64,000 nt of DNA from Enterococcus wangshanyuanii (GCF_002197645.1 NZ_CP021876.1:124001-188000); one strand, 5' to 3'. Positions 10,401-19,507 are shown, numbered from the stretch's first letter. Numbers and translations: made by a program. The notes: generated by a model from the sequence alone, not told the origin.

Positions 10401-10857
10401 TCGATTCAAAAAAAGCTTGAACAGGAATCTCACTCCCATTTTTTGTCTCTCCATTTGTAGTTACAATTTTCAATACTGTCTTGTATGTTTTTCCTGCTTT
10501 AAAATTAGGAAAAGCGTAGGTCAATTGTTTCTGAACTGAATCGTATGCAGGAGTAACACCATCTATCTTTAATTCCTCTAAAGATTGTTGAAATACTCCT
10601 TCCTCAGGGAGCTTTATTCTCATCTTTGCATCTGTATATGTTTGTCGGCTCCCTGTTGCTTTTAATTCAATTGAAAATGTCCCAGTTTGACCTGAAAGAA
10701 TTTCAGATTGAAAACTGCTAACACTAATATCCGTATTTATATCTCCTACAGCGTCAACTAATTTACTATTTAAAAAAAATGCAAGAAGAAGACTACACGC
10801 AATAAAAAATATTTCGAACATTTTCTTACAAGTAGAATTCAATAATCTATCACTCAT
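7483..10857 (-). CDS. large secreted protein of the SipW/TasA-like cluster, putative tip or matrix adhesin
   Basis: 1,124 residues with AAGGATGGG before the ATG. A hydrophobic N-terminal signal (about residues 13-37) is followed by a string of beta-rich modules resembling DUF11 or isopeptide-forming fimbrial domains, for example LSFQLKVTNPLKDTIDNF and FTVEFDMKA. No LPXTG motif, WxL domain or C-terminal membrane helix is present; the protein ends GKKAK. It is the last gene of the cluster that starts with a response regulator and SipW and lies 38 bp after a TasA-like gene. By analogy with clostridial BsaA/BsaB loci it may be the adhesin at the fibre tip. That role is inference; secretion is well supported. 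Confidence 0.75.
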   Translation of the reverse strand: MSDRLLNSTCKKMFEIFFIACSLLLAFFLNSKLVDAVGDINTDISVSSFQSEILSGQTGTFSIELKATGSRQTYTDAKMRIKLPEEGVFQQSLEELKIDGVTPAYDSVQKQLTYAFPNFKAGKTYKTVLKIVTTNGETKNGSEIPVQAFFESKEINMSDMAKVKIKSTINMSMSKIYDGSQDRSAGLAPMPGDTINWKIKSTVNSSNTGLIFLKEGSPIKITDKIVNSNLEYVGNSLGVEPIVEKQIDGSTHYSWIFPAPSIEEQKKSIEEGKTIFDIEFQVYTKIAKGVKDRTVLSNQYFMSSFGTDDVSASSDTKEGIVRTGTSEYKFPSSNGNFISSVYRGPGNNKGGLGSSVNPNITTTDGADLLFVNQVSLVGGKAYNDPGRLSARRWDYEAMYRNRVEFDYIGVNEVVDPNLILSSIRIYKPTQYVLYGVPVTPFDSIPRISIKFEINSPNNFRKLQLTDEQTTKILLDDTILLGRKDLMLSENERVLSYEVLYQYDDNKNTANTNLQGTRMPVDTFLGVYSNYRVKQGATGTLANRTFYRGKIHGETKEYYRYGENHQSPTDWLGPRTVNIEATTNMAPIVKASVEFLDHSGDAVLVGENKLKATLRNDYSSNVDLQEPIESYILLPKGIQMNMGAKPIFTDSLGLKSDEDDSSANGDFEVVTDNYNGTEQQLIKVHWNDKRVFANSSVSVEFAINVSDKAGPKLRPTVFGFAKNNKFSAVPGTGIITDTIVENDQSDINGDGDTTQQYFKSSNNYQLLKRTGVSVEKFVKKEADANYKNKVSISSTEKLSFQLKVTNPLKDTIDNFVLMDVFPSIDDSGITDNVARGSQANLHLLDKIVLNDEWASKFDVMYSTSENPKRDDLIQKVNYPSTTQKITNPANSSSPIWLSASEVQKWSDIRSFKISLKESEILEDLETFTVEFDMKADENIDFKTEKVMYNSFAVASNDLQVVESPAVEIKVKKDINKINIRQTVLNPNEDVVIPSMGFHVLEGNELSMERPLTSKSTTIDDEQHITSDLFKKYIIFEDTNLVLKTRVPEYYKFVGYILTIDEKNLGEDHSSKNKESIKLDNEVPVDFDNSDECWITVFITPNIDGDDSPKPYSWDYKTNLFGKKAK

Positions 10858-10895
10858 ATATTTCCCATCCTTATTTTTTTACAACTAGTCACTTG

Positions 10896-11552
10896 TCATG
10901 TTGTTTGTGAACTTAATACTTCATCTACCTTGTATAACGGCGATTCCAAAATTGGTATTTCACTATTCCACCAAGCATCACGATACGCAAACTTCGTTGT
11001 ATGAATTCCTTCCACTTTAATTTCAAAAGTCATTTTAGCACTCTTGTACTCATCAGAGATGTTCTCTTTGTTCATCCTTACTTTTGAAAAGAGTGGTGCT
11101 GTATCTTCATTTTGCATCAGTTTCTTCTTATAATAAAAATAGCCGTCTTTCCCATCTATCCACTCAGTTAAATTGTAATCTACAGTTAAAACTGCTTTAT
11201 CTCCATTCGTAGTAGCTGGTAATAATGCATCAACCCCTTCATCTGTTTCTACCGTAATGACTGGGGTTGCCAAAACTCGAATGAAACTTTCCAACCCTCC
11301 TGTATTCTTTATAGAAACTCGCTTTGTATAGTCTATATCTGGTTCAAACGAACTCGGTGGTGTAAAGTCTTCTTCTATTGAAGATTTTAAGTTTCCTATT
11401 TGGAAATCATTCTGCTTCTGATCATGATCTGTTAATGCAGAATATGTTGCTCTAACTCCATAAAATAGTGCAAGCATCAACACAAACATACTGATTCCCA
11501 AACAAACAAATTTCAACACTTTTTGCTTTGAGGATACTAGTTTTCCGAACAT
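10896..11552 (-). CDS. TasA/CalY-like SipW-dependent protein (third subunit of the cluster)
   Basis: 218 residues. The N-terminus is basic, then a long hydrophobic stretch (VCLGISMFVLMLALFYGV) runs into RATYSALTDHDQKQNDFQIG. This matches the SipW-class signal pattern (TxAxxTD followed by N-F-xIG). The mature part contains EEDFTPPSSFEPDIDYTKRV and KNTGGLESFIRV, the same conserved block as in the two other TasA-like proteins of the cluster. Proteins of this family are exported, cut by SipW and polymerise into extracellular fibres. It has no anchor. It lies 37 bp after the second TasA-like gene and 38 bp before the large secreted protein gene, in one operon-like run. Confidence 0.85.
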   Translation of the reverse strand: MFGKLVSSKQKVLKFVCLGISMFVLMLALFYGVRATYSALTDHDQKQNDFQIGNLKSSIEEDFTPPSSFEPDIDYTKRVSIKNTGGLESFIRVLATPVITVETDEGVDALLPATTNGDKAVLTVDYNLTEWIDGKDGYFYYKKKLMQNEDTAPLFSKVRMNKENISDEYKSAKMTFEIKVEGIHTTKFAYRDAWWNSEIPILESPLYKVDEVLSSQTT

Positions 11553-11589
11553 TCCTTTAAAATCCCCCTTTCAATGCGCTATAATTATT

Positions 11590-12477
11590 CTACTTGGCAC
11601 CCACATCAATAGCATTCTCTAACATCTTGTATACATCACTGTTGTTTTCTACACCCCAAGAACTAAAAAGTACGGATGTTGTATCATGTGCATCCATAAA
11701 AACTTTTAACTTGTATAGAGAGCTTTTGTATTTGTTAGGTAACAAGCTTGACAAAGTAACACTATTAATTAATGGTTCGCTTTCCTCTCCTGGTTGTAAC
11801 ACTTCAGAATAGTAAAAATATCCGTTTTCATACAGCCAATATTTTCTCATCCCATCAGATGGTGCAGTCTCTTTAAATGCAGAAGAAAAATTCATAGAGA
11901 GAAATTTAAGTGGCGTATCAGGACGAGTAGAACTATTATATTCATACATATCTGTTCCGTTTTTAGGATCAGAAACAATTGCTGCTGATGCCAAATAATG
12001 TTTTCCATCTTTTGTGTATGTTCCACCATCATTACTTGCAAGCTTCCAAGTATCTGTATCATTAACATCTACTCTAGGATCAACTATTGTATTTGACTCT
12101 TTAAGATTGCCGTTTCCTACACGATCTGTCATATCTACTTGGAAAGTTAATAAAAACTCATACAATGATATTCGAACAAGCGCAGGTGTTTCACCTGTAT
12201 TTGTTACACTAACAATTTTGGATGTTTCCTCACCTGGTTGCCAATTACTTTGAGGAGTAAAAACTTCTGTAATTTCTGCTAATAATCTAGTCCCTTCAAA
12301 TCTATTTTCTTTAGAATCAACGGAAATAAACCATGCATATGTACTTCCTAAAATCACGAAACAGAACATTGCGAAAGTTATGAAAAACTTCATTCTCCTA
12401 GAATTCCATACACTACTCTTAGAGGATTTTTTTTTTCTATTCTTTTTTTTTAAGTCCATACTTCTCTTTTTTGACAT
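11590..12477 (-). CDS. TasA/BsaA-like SipW-dependent matrix protein (second subunit)
   Basis: 295 residues. A lysine/arginine-rich N-terminus of about 30 residues precedes a hydrophobic segment ending STYAWFISVDSKENRFEG, a SipW-class signal peptide. The conserved block VFTPQSNWQPGEETSKIV followed by NTGETPALVRISLYE matches BsaA-family matrix proteins. The start at 12477 has only a moderate Shine-Dalgarno sequence (AAAGGAATATC). It lies between the LPXTG protein gene and the third TasA-like gene. The family forms biofilm-matrix fibres, with the conserved Trp-Lys/Gln-Pro-Gly segment in the N-terminal part of the mature protein. Specific function here, such as minor subunit or adaptor, is not known. 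Confidence 0.85.
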   Translation of the reverse strand: MSKKRSMDLKKKNRKKKSSKSSVWNSRRMKFFITFAMFCFVILGSTYAWFISVDSKENRFEGTRLLAEITEVFTPQSNWQPGEETSKIVSVTNTGETPALVRISLYEFLLTFQVDMTDRVGNGNLKESNTIVDPRVDVNDTDTWKLASNDGGTYTKDGKHYLASAAIVSDPKNGTDMYEYNSSTRPDTPLKFLSMNFSSAFKETAPSDGMRKYWLYENGYFYYSEVLQPGEESEPLINSVTLSSLLPNKYKSSLYKLKVFMDAHDTTSVLFSSWGVENNSDVYKMLENAIDVGAK

Positions 12478-12528
12478 GTCTTGATATTCCTTTCTTACTA
12501 TTTCGTCATTTTAGAAAATAGATTTCAA

Positions 12529-13233
12529 TTATTTGTTTAACTTATCTACAATCTTCTTTCTATCTGATTTCCACACTAACAAAATTAATAATAAGAAGAA
12601 TAGTCCTAAACATGTATAGAGAATTGCTTGACGCCATTCTTCACCAGTTTTTGGTAGGAGCCCTAGAATTTTTGAGGAATTATTTGAATCTTTTGGAACA
12701 TTTGTGGATGCCTTAGCTTTTACTGCATAAAATATCCAATCATTTTCCATAACATTCTTTTTTGAGAAATCTTTATTCGTGTATTCTCCAGATATCCAAA
12801 AATCTACTTCCATAGCACGACTATCACCAGCCTTAAAAACACCTAAGTCTAACGGTGCATTTTGTAAATTTCGTTCTTTGGTTATGCCTGATACCGGTCC
12901 TTCATATACTAATTTTGATTGGTAAGTTATTTTCATCTGAATAGCCTCAGATAAATCTAAAATACCAGTTACTCTTGGTGAGGAGATAAGCATGCTAAGT
13001 TTGTATGGAATATCTTTTTCCATATTCATCATTGAAATTGTAGTATGCCACTTTTTCCCAGGTAATACATCATTGACCTGAACTAAGTATCTTCCATCCT
13101 TTCGAACTGAAATACCTTTATCGTCACCAACAACCATTCCAGAAGGTAACTCTTGCGCTTGTGACATCACCGGACATATATTAAAGAATAAAACAACTAG
13201 AAAGAATAGACATAATTTATATTTTTTCTTCAT
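12529..13233 (-). CDS. LPXTG-anchored protein of the SipW/TasA-like cluster
   Basis: 234 residues from the ATG at 13233, supported by TTGGAGGATACAA upstream; the frame extends to 13302 without a site. It has a signal peptide ending VMSQAQ, a beta-rich domain of about 160 residues (GMVVGDDKGISVRKDGRYLV), then the sortase signal LPKTGEE, a hydrophobic segment and a basic end. It is the only gene of the cluster with a wall-anchor signal. The simplest idea is that it tethers the TasA/BsaA-like fibre to peptidoglycan through a sortase. No sortase gene is present in the window, so a housekeeping sortase would be needed. Confidence 0.85.
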   Translation of the reverse strand: MKKKYKLCLFFLVVLFFNICPVMSQAQELPSGMVVGDDKGISVRKDGRYLVQVNDVLPGKKWHTTISMMNMEKDIPYKLSMLISSPRVTGILDLSEAIQMKITYQSKLVYEGPVSGITKERNLQNAPLDLGVFKAGDSRAMEVDFWISGEYTNKDFSKKNVMENDWIFYAVKAKASTNVPKDSNNSSKILGLLPKTGEEWRQAILYTCLGLFFLLLILLVWKSDRKKIVDKLNK

Positions 13234-13346
13234 TTGTATCCTCCAAAAAGAAACACAATGGTTAGTGAGAACGATATTTTCTAGCATATCACCAACCATC
13301 ACTGTCTCTATTTCCTGTAATTTAAATCTCGATTTTTGATACTATC

Positions 13347-14378
13347 TTAATATAGACCTTCTAACGCAGTTTTTAATTCCGTGTTAGTATTGTTAACCCA
13401 GTCTGTACTATTAACAGCTTCTTTAGCTGCTTGGATACCTTTAGCATTAACAACTAAATCAAATTTTAGCTTGCTATACTCCATACCCGCTGAACTATCT
13501 AATTGAACAGAATCCAATAATTGAGCAGTTTGGGCTTGTGCTTTAACAATTCCAACATAATAGAAAGTTGCATCAGCTTTGTTGAAATACCACTTGTTTG
13601 GCGTTGGAGTTTCAGATAAATTTACAAAGTGCAACTTAATTTTTGAATCACTATTTGCATCAATTGTTGCTTTACCATTCGCATCAATTGAAATTGTTGG
13701 TTGGTAAAGCGGGTTTGTCCAATCTGCAGGTGTTTGAGTAGATGCTAAATCTACATATTTAAACTCTGCAGTAGACGGTGTAATTTCATTGGTAGCATCG
13801 TTCCGACTATATGAACCAACTTTTGCATAGTATTTTGAAGTACCATTATCCCAATAAGACACATATTTAAAAGTTGTACCTGCTTCTGTCGTTACTGCTT
13901 GTTCTTTTGCTTTTAGTGTATAGTTTCCTGCGTAGTCTCCACCAGTCACAGAAATCGTTTTTTCAGGTGTAATTTTTGAATCAACCCAAGTTCCTGTCGC
14001 AGTTGTTGAATCGTTCAGCTTGAAAAGATAAGTTTGTTCTTCTGTTTTCCCGTTTAAAATTGTGCCATCTGCACTCAATTTTGCTGAAGCATCATTTAAT
14101 TTAGTTACAAGTTCTTGAAACGAGACACGAATCATAGAATCGTAGTTTCCAGAGTTTAATACAGCTACATCTTTGTTTATATCTTGACCTGGTTTCCAAT
14201 CTTTCGGTGGTGTAAATGTCTCCAGTATCTCTGTGTCATTTCCTGCAATTTCTCCTTCAAAATGGTTAGTCGCGCTATCTTGACTTGTAAACCATGCGAA
14301 TGTTCCTAATAAAGCTGCCATAGCTGCAAAAGTACTCGCAGCAACTAACCATTTTTTCTTGTTCTTTTTTACTATCAT
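13347..14378 (-). CDS. BsaA-family SipW-dependent biofilm matrix protein (likely major subunit)
   Basis: 343 residues. Basic N-terminus, a hydrophobic Ala-rich segment, then GTFAWFTSQDSATNHFEG, a typical SipW-class signal. The mature part has ETFTPPKDWKPGQDINKDV and NSGNYDSMIRVSFQEL, the conserved BsaA/TasA block, and a Thr/Ala-rich remainder. It overlaps the upstream sipW-like gene by four bases (ATGA), so translation is probably coupled. The ribosome binding site AGGAGGACACAAAA is strong. Position next to the peptidase and the strong site suggest it is the main fibre subunit. There is no anchor of its own. Confidence 0.88.
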   Translation of the reverse strand: MIVKKNKKKWLVAASTFAAMAALLGTFAWFTSQDSATNHFEGEIAGNDTEILETFTPPKDWKPGQDINKDVAVLNSGNYDSMIRVSFQELVTKLNDASAKLSADGTILNGKTEEQTYLFKLNDSTTATGTWVDSKITPEKTISVTGGDYAGNYTLKAKEQAVTTEAGTTFKYVSYWDNGTSKYYAKVGSYSRNDATNEITPSTAEFKYVDLASTQTPADWTNPLYQPTISIDANGKATIDANSDSKIKLHFVNLSETPTPNKWYFNKADATFYYVGIVKAQAQTAQLLDSVQLDSSAGMEYSKLKFDLVVNAKGIQAAKEAVNSTDWVNNTNTELKTALEGLY

Positions 14379-15175
14379 TTTTGTGTCCTCCTAAGATTTT
14401 TCTTATTTATATTAACCCTTTTTTTGGGAGTAATATCTCTTCTCTGAATTCTTTTCCTGTTTGTCCTTTTAGCACTATCACTAAAAATGTAGACGCGCAT
14501 AACAAATATGAATCCCCATATACAACTAACAAACATTAGTGACAATAGCTTATTCTCTTTTATAAACGCTAGTATTCCACCAAATTTCGGTATTGAAAAC
14601 GTTACTTTTCCAACAAGCTGCGAAGCTGCAATTGGCATGTCATCTGTTTTATTAGCATCCCCTCGTGTTACAAAAAACGTTCCTTCTTCGTCACCAAGTT
14701 TATCCAGCACTTTGACTACTCTGTGTGTTAAATAGTTAGTACTCTTATTTGCTGGATTAGATGATGGATGATATGTAATCACATCACCTGCCTTTATTTC
14801 ATTTACAGGAGTTTCTTTGATAGTTAAGATATCTCCTGCTCTAAAACCACCTGGTTTAATCTTATTTCCGGGAGAAACCATCGAATTAGACAACACACCG
14901 AAAATACGGTAGCCATTTAAAGATTGATCATTTCTTTGTGCCAATACAAACAATCCTGAGCCTAAAATAAAACCAATAGTGACCACATAGAAAAGTAGAT
15001 TAAAAAAGAATCGTACTATTTTTTGTTGTTTAGATACCTTTTTCACTATTCTTTTTTTACTACTTGCCTTTTTCTTAGGTCTCCTCTTCTTTGTTGTGTT
15101 TTTCTCTTTGGAAGCTGATTGATTTTTTTTGCCCTGTACTTTTGACAAAACATATCTCATCTCATTTCTATTCAC
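14375..15175 (-). CDS. sipW: SipW-type (ER-type) signal peptidase I
   Basis: 266 residues. A long basic N-terminus (KKRRPKKKASSKKR) precedes a membrane helix at about residues 55-78. The catalytic serine motif is LSNSMVSPG. The catalytic histidine lies in NYLTHRVVKV, in place of the lysine of usual bacterial type I peptidases. TRGDANKTDD follows, as in SipW and eukaryotic signal peptidases. A second membrane helix lies near the C-terminus. SipW enzymes cut the signal peptides of TasA/BsaA-like proteins; three such substrates are encoded directly downstream. The gene follows the response regulator by about 95 bp and overlaps the next gene by four bases. Confidence 0.93.
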   Translation of the reverse strand: MNRNEMRYVLSKVQGKKNQSASKEKNTTKKRRPKKKASSKKRIVKKVSKQQKIVRFFFNLLFYVVTIGFILGSGLFVLAQRNDQSLNGYRIFGVLSNSMVSPGNKIKPGGFRAGDILTIKETPVNEIKAGDVITYHPSSNPANKSTNYLTHRVVKVLDKLGDEEGTFFVTRGDANKTDDMPIAASQLVGKVTFSIPKFGGILAFIKENKLLSLMFVSCIWGFIFVMRVYIFSDSAKRTNRKRIQRRDITPKKRVNINKKNLRRTQK

Positions 15176-15270
15176 TTATCTACTTCATCTTTATATATTT
15201 CCAAAAACAAATTAGTCTTACAATACTTCAATCTCTACTATATTTACTACGGTATCCTAAAAAAATAAAT

Positions 15271-15999
15271 CTATAAGTATTCTACAAAAATATACCCTTT
15301 TGATCTTATCGTTTTTAAGTCAAAGAATATAGGTAAATCTCTAGTACTGTATTTCTTACGAATATGATGAATCAAATTCGCAATTCGAGCTCTAACGAAA
15401 GAAGCATCCTCATCTGCTCTCGCTCCCCAGACTGCTGTAAAAATCTGGTTATAGGGCACCGTATTTCCTTTATTTTTATGTAACAGACTAACTATGCGAT
15501 ACTCTAATGCTGTCAGTAAAATTTCATCATATCCTGGAAATATTATACTTCGATTACCTTCATCAATTATGTACTTCTCATCTGAACTTACTTCATTTTG
15601 GACACATTTTTTTCGTTCAGGAGATTCTTTTCTTAATTCCTGCCTTGAAATAAGAGTATTTTGAATCGTTAACCGAATCTCCAAGCACTGCTTATCTTCA
15701 CCGAAAACACCACTTGCTCCTAAATTCAGAAGTAATATTCGATCAGAACTTTCCATATCTCTTGATAGAATCCAAATGGGCAATGATATACCGGATTCTT
15801 TAATTCGAATAACTATATTACATATACCTGCTTTGGAATCACTTGTTCTATCACAAATGACTATACCATCAACAATACTTGCATATTCATCTACTTCATG
15901 TAGAGGAATTTCTACAACTTCACACACATTTCTGTCAAAAATATCCATCTTATCTGATTTATCCAGTTCATCCAGATATATCATTCCAATTTTATTCAT
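15271..15999 (-). CDS. orphan OmpR-like response regulator heading the SipW/TasA cluster
   Basis: 242 residues. The N-terminal 115 residues look like a diverged receiver domain. A possible phosphoacceptor Asp lies in GIVICDRTSD and a Ser in the Thr position (PIWILSRD), but the usual lysine is not recognisable (GASGVFGED). The C-terminal part is a winged-helix Trans_reg_C domain (LTALEYRIVSLLHKNKGN, then ARIANLIHHIRKKY and IRSKGYIFV). No histidine kinase gene is nearby. It is the first gene of the fibre cluster and probably controls it. A similar atypical regulator lies at 32166. Confidence 0.8.
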   Translation of the reverse strand: MNKIGMIYLDELDKSDKMDIFDRNVCEVVEIPLHEVDEYASIVDGIVICDRTSDSKAGICNIVIRIKESGISLPIWILSRDMESSDRILLLNLGASGVFGEDKQCLEIRLTIQNTLISRQELRKESPERKKCVQNEVSSDEKYIIDEGNRSIIFPGYDEILLTALEYRIVSLLHKNKGNTVPYNQIFTAVWGARADEDASFVRARIANLIHHIRKKYSTRDLPIFFDLKTIRSKGYIFVEYL

Positions 16000-17139
16000 A
16001 TTTTCTACATTCCTTTCCTAATTATATGTACTTTTAATACGCACTACTAAACTACTTCCAAATGAATGCTTCTCCTGAGCGCTTATTGCAATTTCAAGTA
16101 AGAAACTGTATCAACCCTACCAATGAATAATATAAAAAAAACGACTGTTTTTCATCAAATAAAAAAAAAAAAAGAGACTTTTTTTTGACTCTATCGATTC
16201 CAAAAACACTTGGAAAGTCCTAAATAAAAAACTTTTAGCAAGTTATATTTTCCTGACCTTCTATTTTTTTCGTATTTTTATAGAAAAATCGCAAAAAAAA
16301 TAAGAATAGCGCTTTCTTTTTTTGTGTTCAAAAGAAAATTATATGAAATATAACAATAAAATATACATTTTATATTAAACAAATATAGATATGTCTGTTT
16401 AATTGATAAGAAAATTGTCAATTGTCTCACTTTAGAATAGCAGTGTCTCTTTTTATACGAAGTAAAAAAGAAGTCATAGGGATAGGATGGTACCTTCTTA
16501 TAGTGAAGAGTTCTTTTGTAAGGAAAACAATGACATCCTAAAAAGGTACTAACCATTCTCGCAAAAAAATAAAAGATGATCTACTTCTTGATACGACTCA
16601 CTATCTATCAAACAACATAAATGTTTTTAGAGTCTGTTAATTATTTGAACTTCCCGTTTAAGTTATTTTGAGAGGGTAACTCGTAAAATCTCTTAGCAGA
16701 AAAGGAGACCTTACGACAATGCAGAGATAAAATCATTTCATAGCAGTATTAATAATTTGACACCATATCTCTATTTTTTTGTAGAGAGTCTATCACCAAT
16801 GGATCACATACTTAAAATTTTTAAAGTATCAATAATATAGAAAATTAATTTCAATAAGTATTTTGTGAAAAATAGAATTGCACTTATATTGACAAACCCG
16901 TAACAACAAAAACTTACGACTTGTTAAGCAAAATAACTGCCGAAAATTAAAGAGTTTGAGAAAATAGCTCTTTGATTTCACGGCAGTTATTTAGATATTC
17001 TTTTACAGTATTTAAATCTTGACAAAATAGGATCAAAATATAGTAAAACTTATTCCTGATTCTGGTATGTTTTAGATATTAGAACAACACCAAACTCATC
17101 TTTTAGCTTCATCTGAAGTACATAGGAAACTCAAACAAA
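16000..17139 (-). other. intergenic region, no gene found; regulator upstream region and a hairpin
   Basis: AT-rich with long A/T runs. The part 16005-16350 resembles 6740-7090, upstream of the BspA-like gene. A frame at 16278-16556 is low-complexity and not accepted. At 16931-16992 an inverted repeat AAATAACTGCCG / CGGCAGTTATTT encloses an inner AAGAG/CTCTT pair, forming a long imperfect hairpin. It could be a terminator for the leftward gene at 17140 or the trace of a small mobile repeat. Confidence 0.5.
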
Positions 17140-17517
17140 TTAAATAGACAAATAAATTTGGATACTTCCATCAGTTTTATAATGTTCAAAGTCAGTGATA
17201 TACGTTCTCTTTCCTTGAATCTCTTCATTGGCCCAAATCTGATTCCAACTATCTCCAACAGCTTCTGGTGTCCTTTCTTTCACATTAACTACAATGTAAT
17301 TTCCAGCTACAACAGTTACTGATTCTTTAGAGCCATCAGTAACTGTTCCCACCAATAGATCAAAATTCCCAGTGTGGTCACTCTCATAGTTTGAGTATAC
17401 TGCAAAGATATCTCCTTCAAAGCCTAACGAAGGAACTTTCCCCCATAGTTTAGCAATGTCTTCCAAATTTTGATTGTTCGTGCGAATCTTTTCTCCATGA
17501 ATAGTCATTTGTTTCAT
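17140..17517 (-). CDS. GyrI-like small-molecule-binding domain protein
   Basis: 125 residues if started at the ATG at 17517; a TTG five codons upstream (17532, with ATGGAG before it) is an alternative. The longer frame to 17637 has a hydrophobic N-terminus without a ribosome binding site. The sequence GEKIRTNNQNLEDIAKLWGK, then DIFAVYSNYESDHTGNFDLL and SWNQIWANEEIQGKRTYITD, is typical of the AraC effector-binding/GyrI-like fold that binds drugs or metabolites. Stand-alone versions are common next to WYL-type regulators; one lies about 670 bp away at 18187 on the opposite strand. Ligand unknown. Confidence 0.8.
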   Translation of the reverse strand: MKQMTIHGEKIRTNNQNLEDIAKLWGKVPSLGFEGDIFAVYSNYESDHTGNFDLLVGTVTDGSKESVTVVAGNYIVVNVKERTPEAVGDSWNQIWANEEIQGKRTYITDFEHYKTDGSIQIYLSI

Positions 17518-18186
17518 CTTTTTTTCCAAATATATCATCTCCATTTCACTTGATGTTAGTAGAATAACAAATAAATACTGACAACAGTATGTCATTATTT
17601 TAAAAAAACTACTAGTAAAAAAATGAAGTGTTGTCAATTGTCAAAATGGAATCCAATATTCGAAAACAGAGTGTCTTACAGTTTATTTTATTACTACCTT
17701 AGTGACACCTTTATTAACTTTCCCTTATGATTTCTTGATGATTTCTTGAAAAAGACATTTTTGGTCAAATACTTCTGTGCAAATTCTTATATTCTAGTTC
17801 ATCCTTTAGAACTTAAGAGCGCAACTTATTCATCAAGAAACCAGATCAAAAGACGACATACAGTTGTCATCTTTTGAATGATAGACTATTTTTTACAAAC
17901 AATTTGAAAACGAAGGAGCGAAGGAAAAATGAAGGACATCTGTTCTGCAACAACTACACACTTTAATTTGTCCCCTGAACCTTAAATAATTGGCTCAAAA
18001 GAAAACAAAGTTCAAGTTCCACTGGATAAATTGAAGAAGACTTAAAAGGGAACTAACCTAGCTATGTTTCGAAGCGAGCAATTATTTTATATTACCATGT
18101 AAAGAGCTTAGCTTTTGCAATAATAATGCTTTGTCTTATAATTTGACTATGCAGAAAAAAATAATGACACTCTAGGAGGGATATCT
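17518..18186. other. intergenic region with a possible short gene remnant
   Basis: No full gene is seen. At about 17928 the sequence gaaggagcgaaggaaaaa precedes an ATG with only 18 codons before a stop, a possible leader or decayed gene. The WYL regulator start at 18187 is preceded by ctaggagggatatct. Confidence 0.35.
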
Positions 18187-19101
18187 ATGAAAAAAATTGA
18201 GCGCGTTCTTGCTATTATCGTTTTACTTTTAGAAGATGAGGTTGTTCCTGCTAAGCAACTTGCGCAACGATTCAGTGTGGATAAAAGAACGATTTTCAGA
18301 GATATTGAAACTATTGAAATGTCAGGATTTCCCATTGTTTCACATCAAGGACGCAACGGTGGGTTTTCTTTGATTAGTTCCTTTAAGCTTCGGAGCTACA
18401 CATATAGCGAAGAGGAGAAACAAGATATTTTAACTGCATTAAAAATGAAGGAAGACCTCATTGATCTTGATGACCACCAACACCTAATCAAGGAAAAATT
18501 ACAACTTTTACAAGGAACAACATCTGTAGCAAGAAAACCGGAGCGTCTTATTTCTTTCGATTCACCCACACTTCATCGGCCTGAAATTGAAAGTGAAACG
18601 AAACTAAAAAACAAACAAATTAATCTTGCGTTAACTAAGAAGAAGAAAATATCCATTGGCTACGTTAGCAACAAAGGGATTTTAATTAATCAAACCATCC
18701 ATCCGTATGAACTAATGCTAATGAATGGTAGCTGGTATATTTATTCCTATTGTGAAAAGCAACAAGACTTTAGATACTTGAAAGTAACTAGGATTCGAAA
18801 ATTAACTGTCTTGGAAAAAACATTCAAGTCAATTGATCGACCAAATATTTCCACAGAAACTCCTAACGAAATAATCACATTAAATTTTCGAAAAGAAGAT
18901 CTAGGTAAGCTCTATGATTATTATCTGGAAAGTGAAATCAAGTTGAAGGATGATCACATTGAAGTCTCCTTTTGTGCGAATCAACAACAATATATTGTTC
19001 CATTCTTACTAATGTTTGGGGATAAAGCAAAAGTAATTTCACCAGAATACTTGAAAGAACAACATAAGGCAGCAATCAAAGAGTTACAAAAAACATATTG
19101 A
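18187..19101 (+). CDS. HTH (DeoR-type) WYL-domain transcriptional regulator
   Basis: 304 residues with TAGGAGGGATATCT before the ATG. The N-terminal winged helix (residues 1-60) contains AKQLAQRFSVDKRTIFRDIE, then SGFPIVSHQGRNGGF, typical of YafY/DeoR-type regulators. A WYL domain follows (about 140-215; HPYELMLMNGSWYIYSYCEK, FRYLKVTRI) and a WYL C-terminal extension (LKDDHIEVSFCA). Such proteins bind DNA and sense a small ligand or nucleic acid. It probably controls the GyrI-like gene at 17140 or itself. A broken paralogue lies at 21277. Confidence 0.9.
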   Translation: MKKIERVLAIIVLLLEDEVVPAKQLAQRFSVDKRTIFRDIETIEMSGFPIVSHQGRNGGFSLISSFKLRSYTYSEEEKQDILTALKMKEDLIDLDDHQHLIKEKLQLLQGTTSVARKPERLISFDSPTLHRPEIESETKLKNKQINLALTKKKKISIGYVSNKGILINQTIHPYELMLMNGSWYIYSYCEKQQDFRYLKVTRIRKLTVLEKTFKSIDRPNISTETPNEIITLNFRKEDLGKLYDYYLESEIKLKDDHIEVSFCANQQQYIVPFLLMFGDKAKVISPEYLKEQHKAAIKELQKTY

Positions 19102-19507
19102 ATTTTTCCAGGATAGATTAGGCTACTGCTAAACACTCATAAATTAACCTGCACAGTGTTAATATTTGTATCATTATTTACAATTCGCATATCCATGTCT
19201 ATTAATAAATCAGTATTTTACATTGTAACATCTACTTTAGAATATGAAACATACACATTTCTTCTTTTTTCACGACTTTTGTCTAATACGCCCTTACAAA
19301 AGACAATGATATTTTCTTTTAACAAAAATCCAAGAAAAGACCATTCTATATTTCACTTTTCTTATTTATTCAAAAAAAAATAAAAAAACAATAGATTTTT
19401 TCAGATTAATATGTTTTTTTTTTTTTGCAGAAAACAACTTAAATTACTTTGTATTGATGAAATCTTTCAACTATAGTAGTTATTATATACAGAAAGGAGC
19501 TCCTAAT
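19102..19507 (+). other. AT-rich upstream region of the Mga-like gene, no gene
   Basis: A 75-codon frame at 19156-19383 is low-complexity and lacks a ribosome binding site. A run of 13 T and the aactatagtagttattatatac block near 19470 precede the gene and probably hold its promoter. Confidence 0.35.

Noticed and set aside
10896..14378. TasA-like proteins as ordinary LPXTG pilins with a sortase C
   Set aside because: They lack LPXTG and pilin motifs, and no sortase gene is present; the signals are SipW-class.
16278..16556. 92-codon minus-strand frame
   Set aside because: AT-rich, Tyr/Phe/Ile-biased, no ribosome binding site and no counterpart in the similar region near 7 kb.
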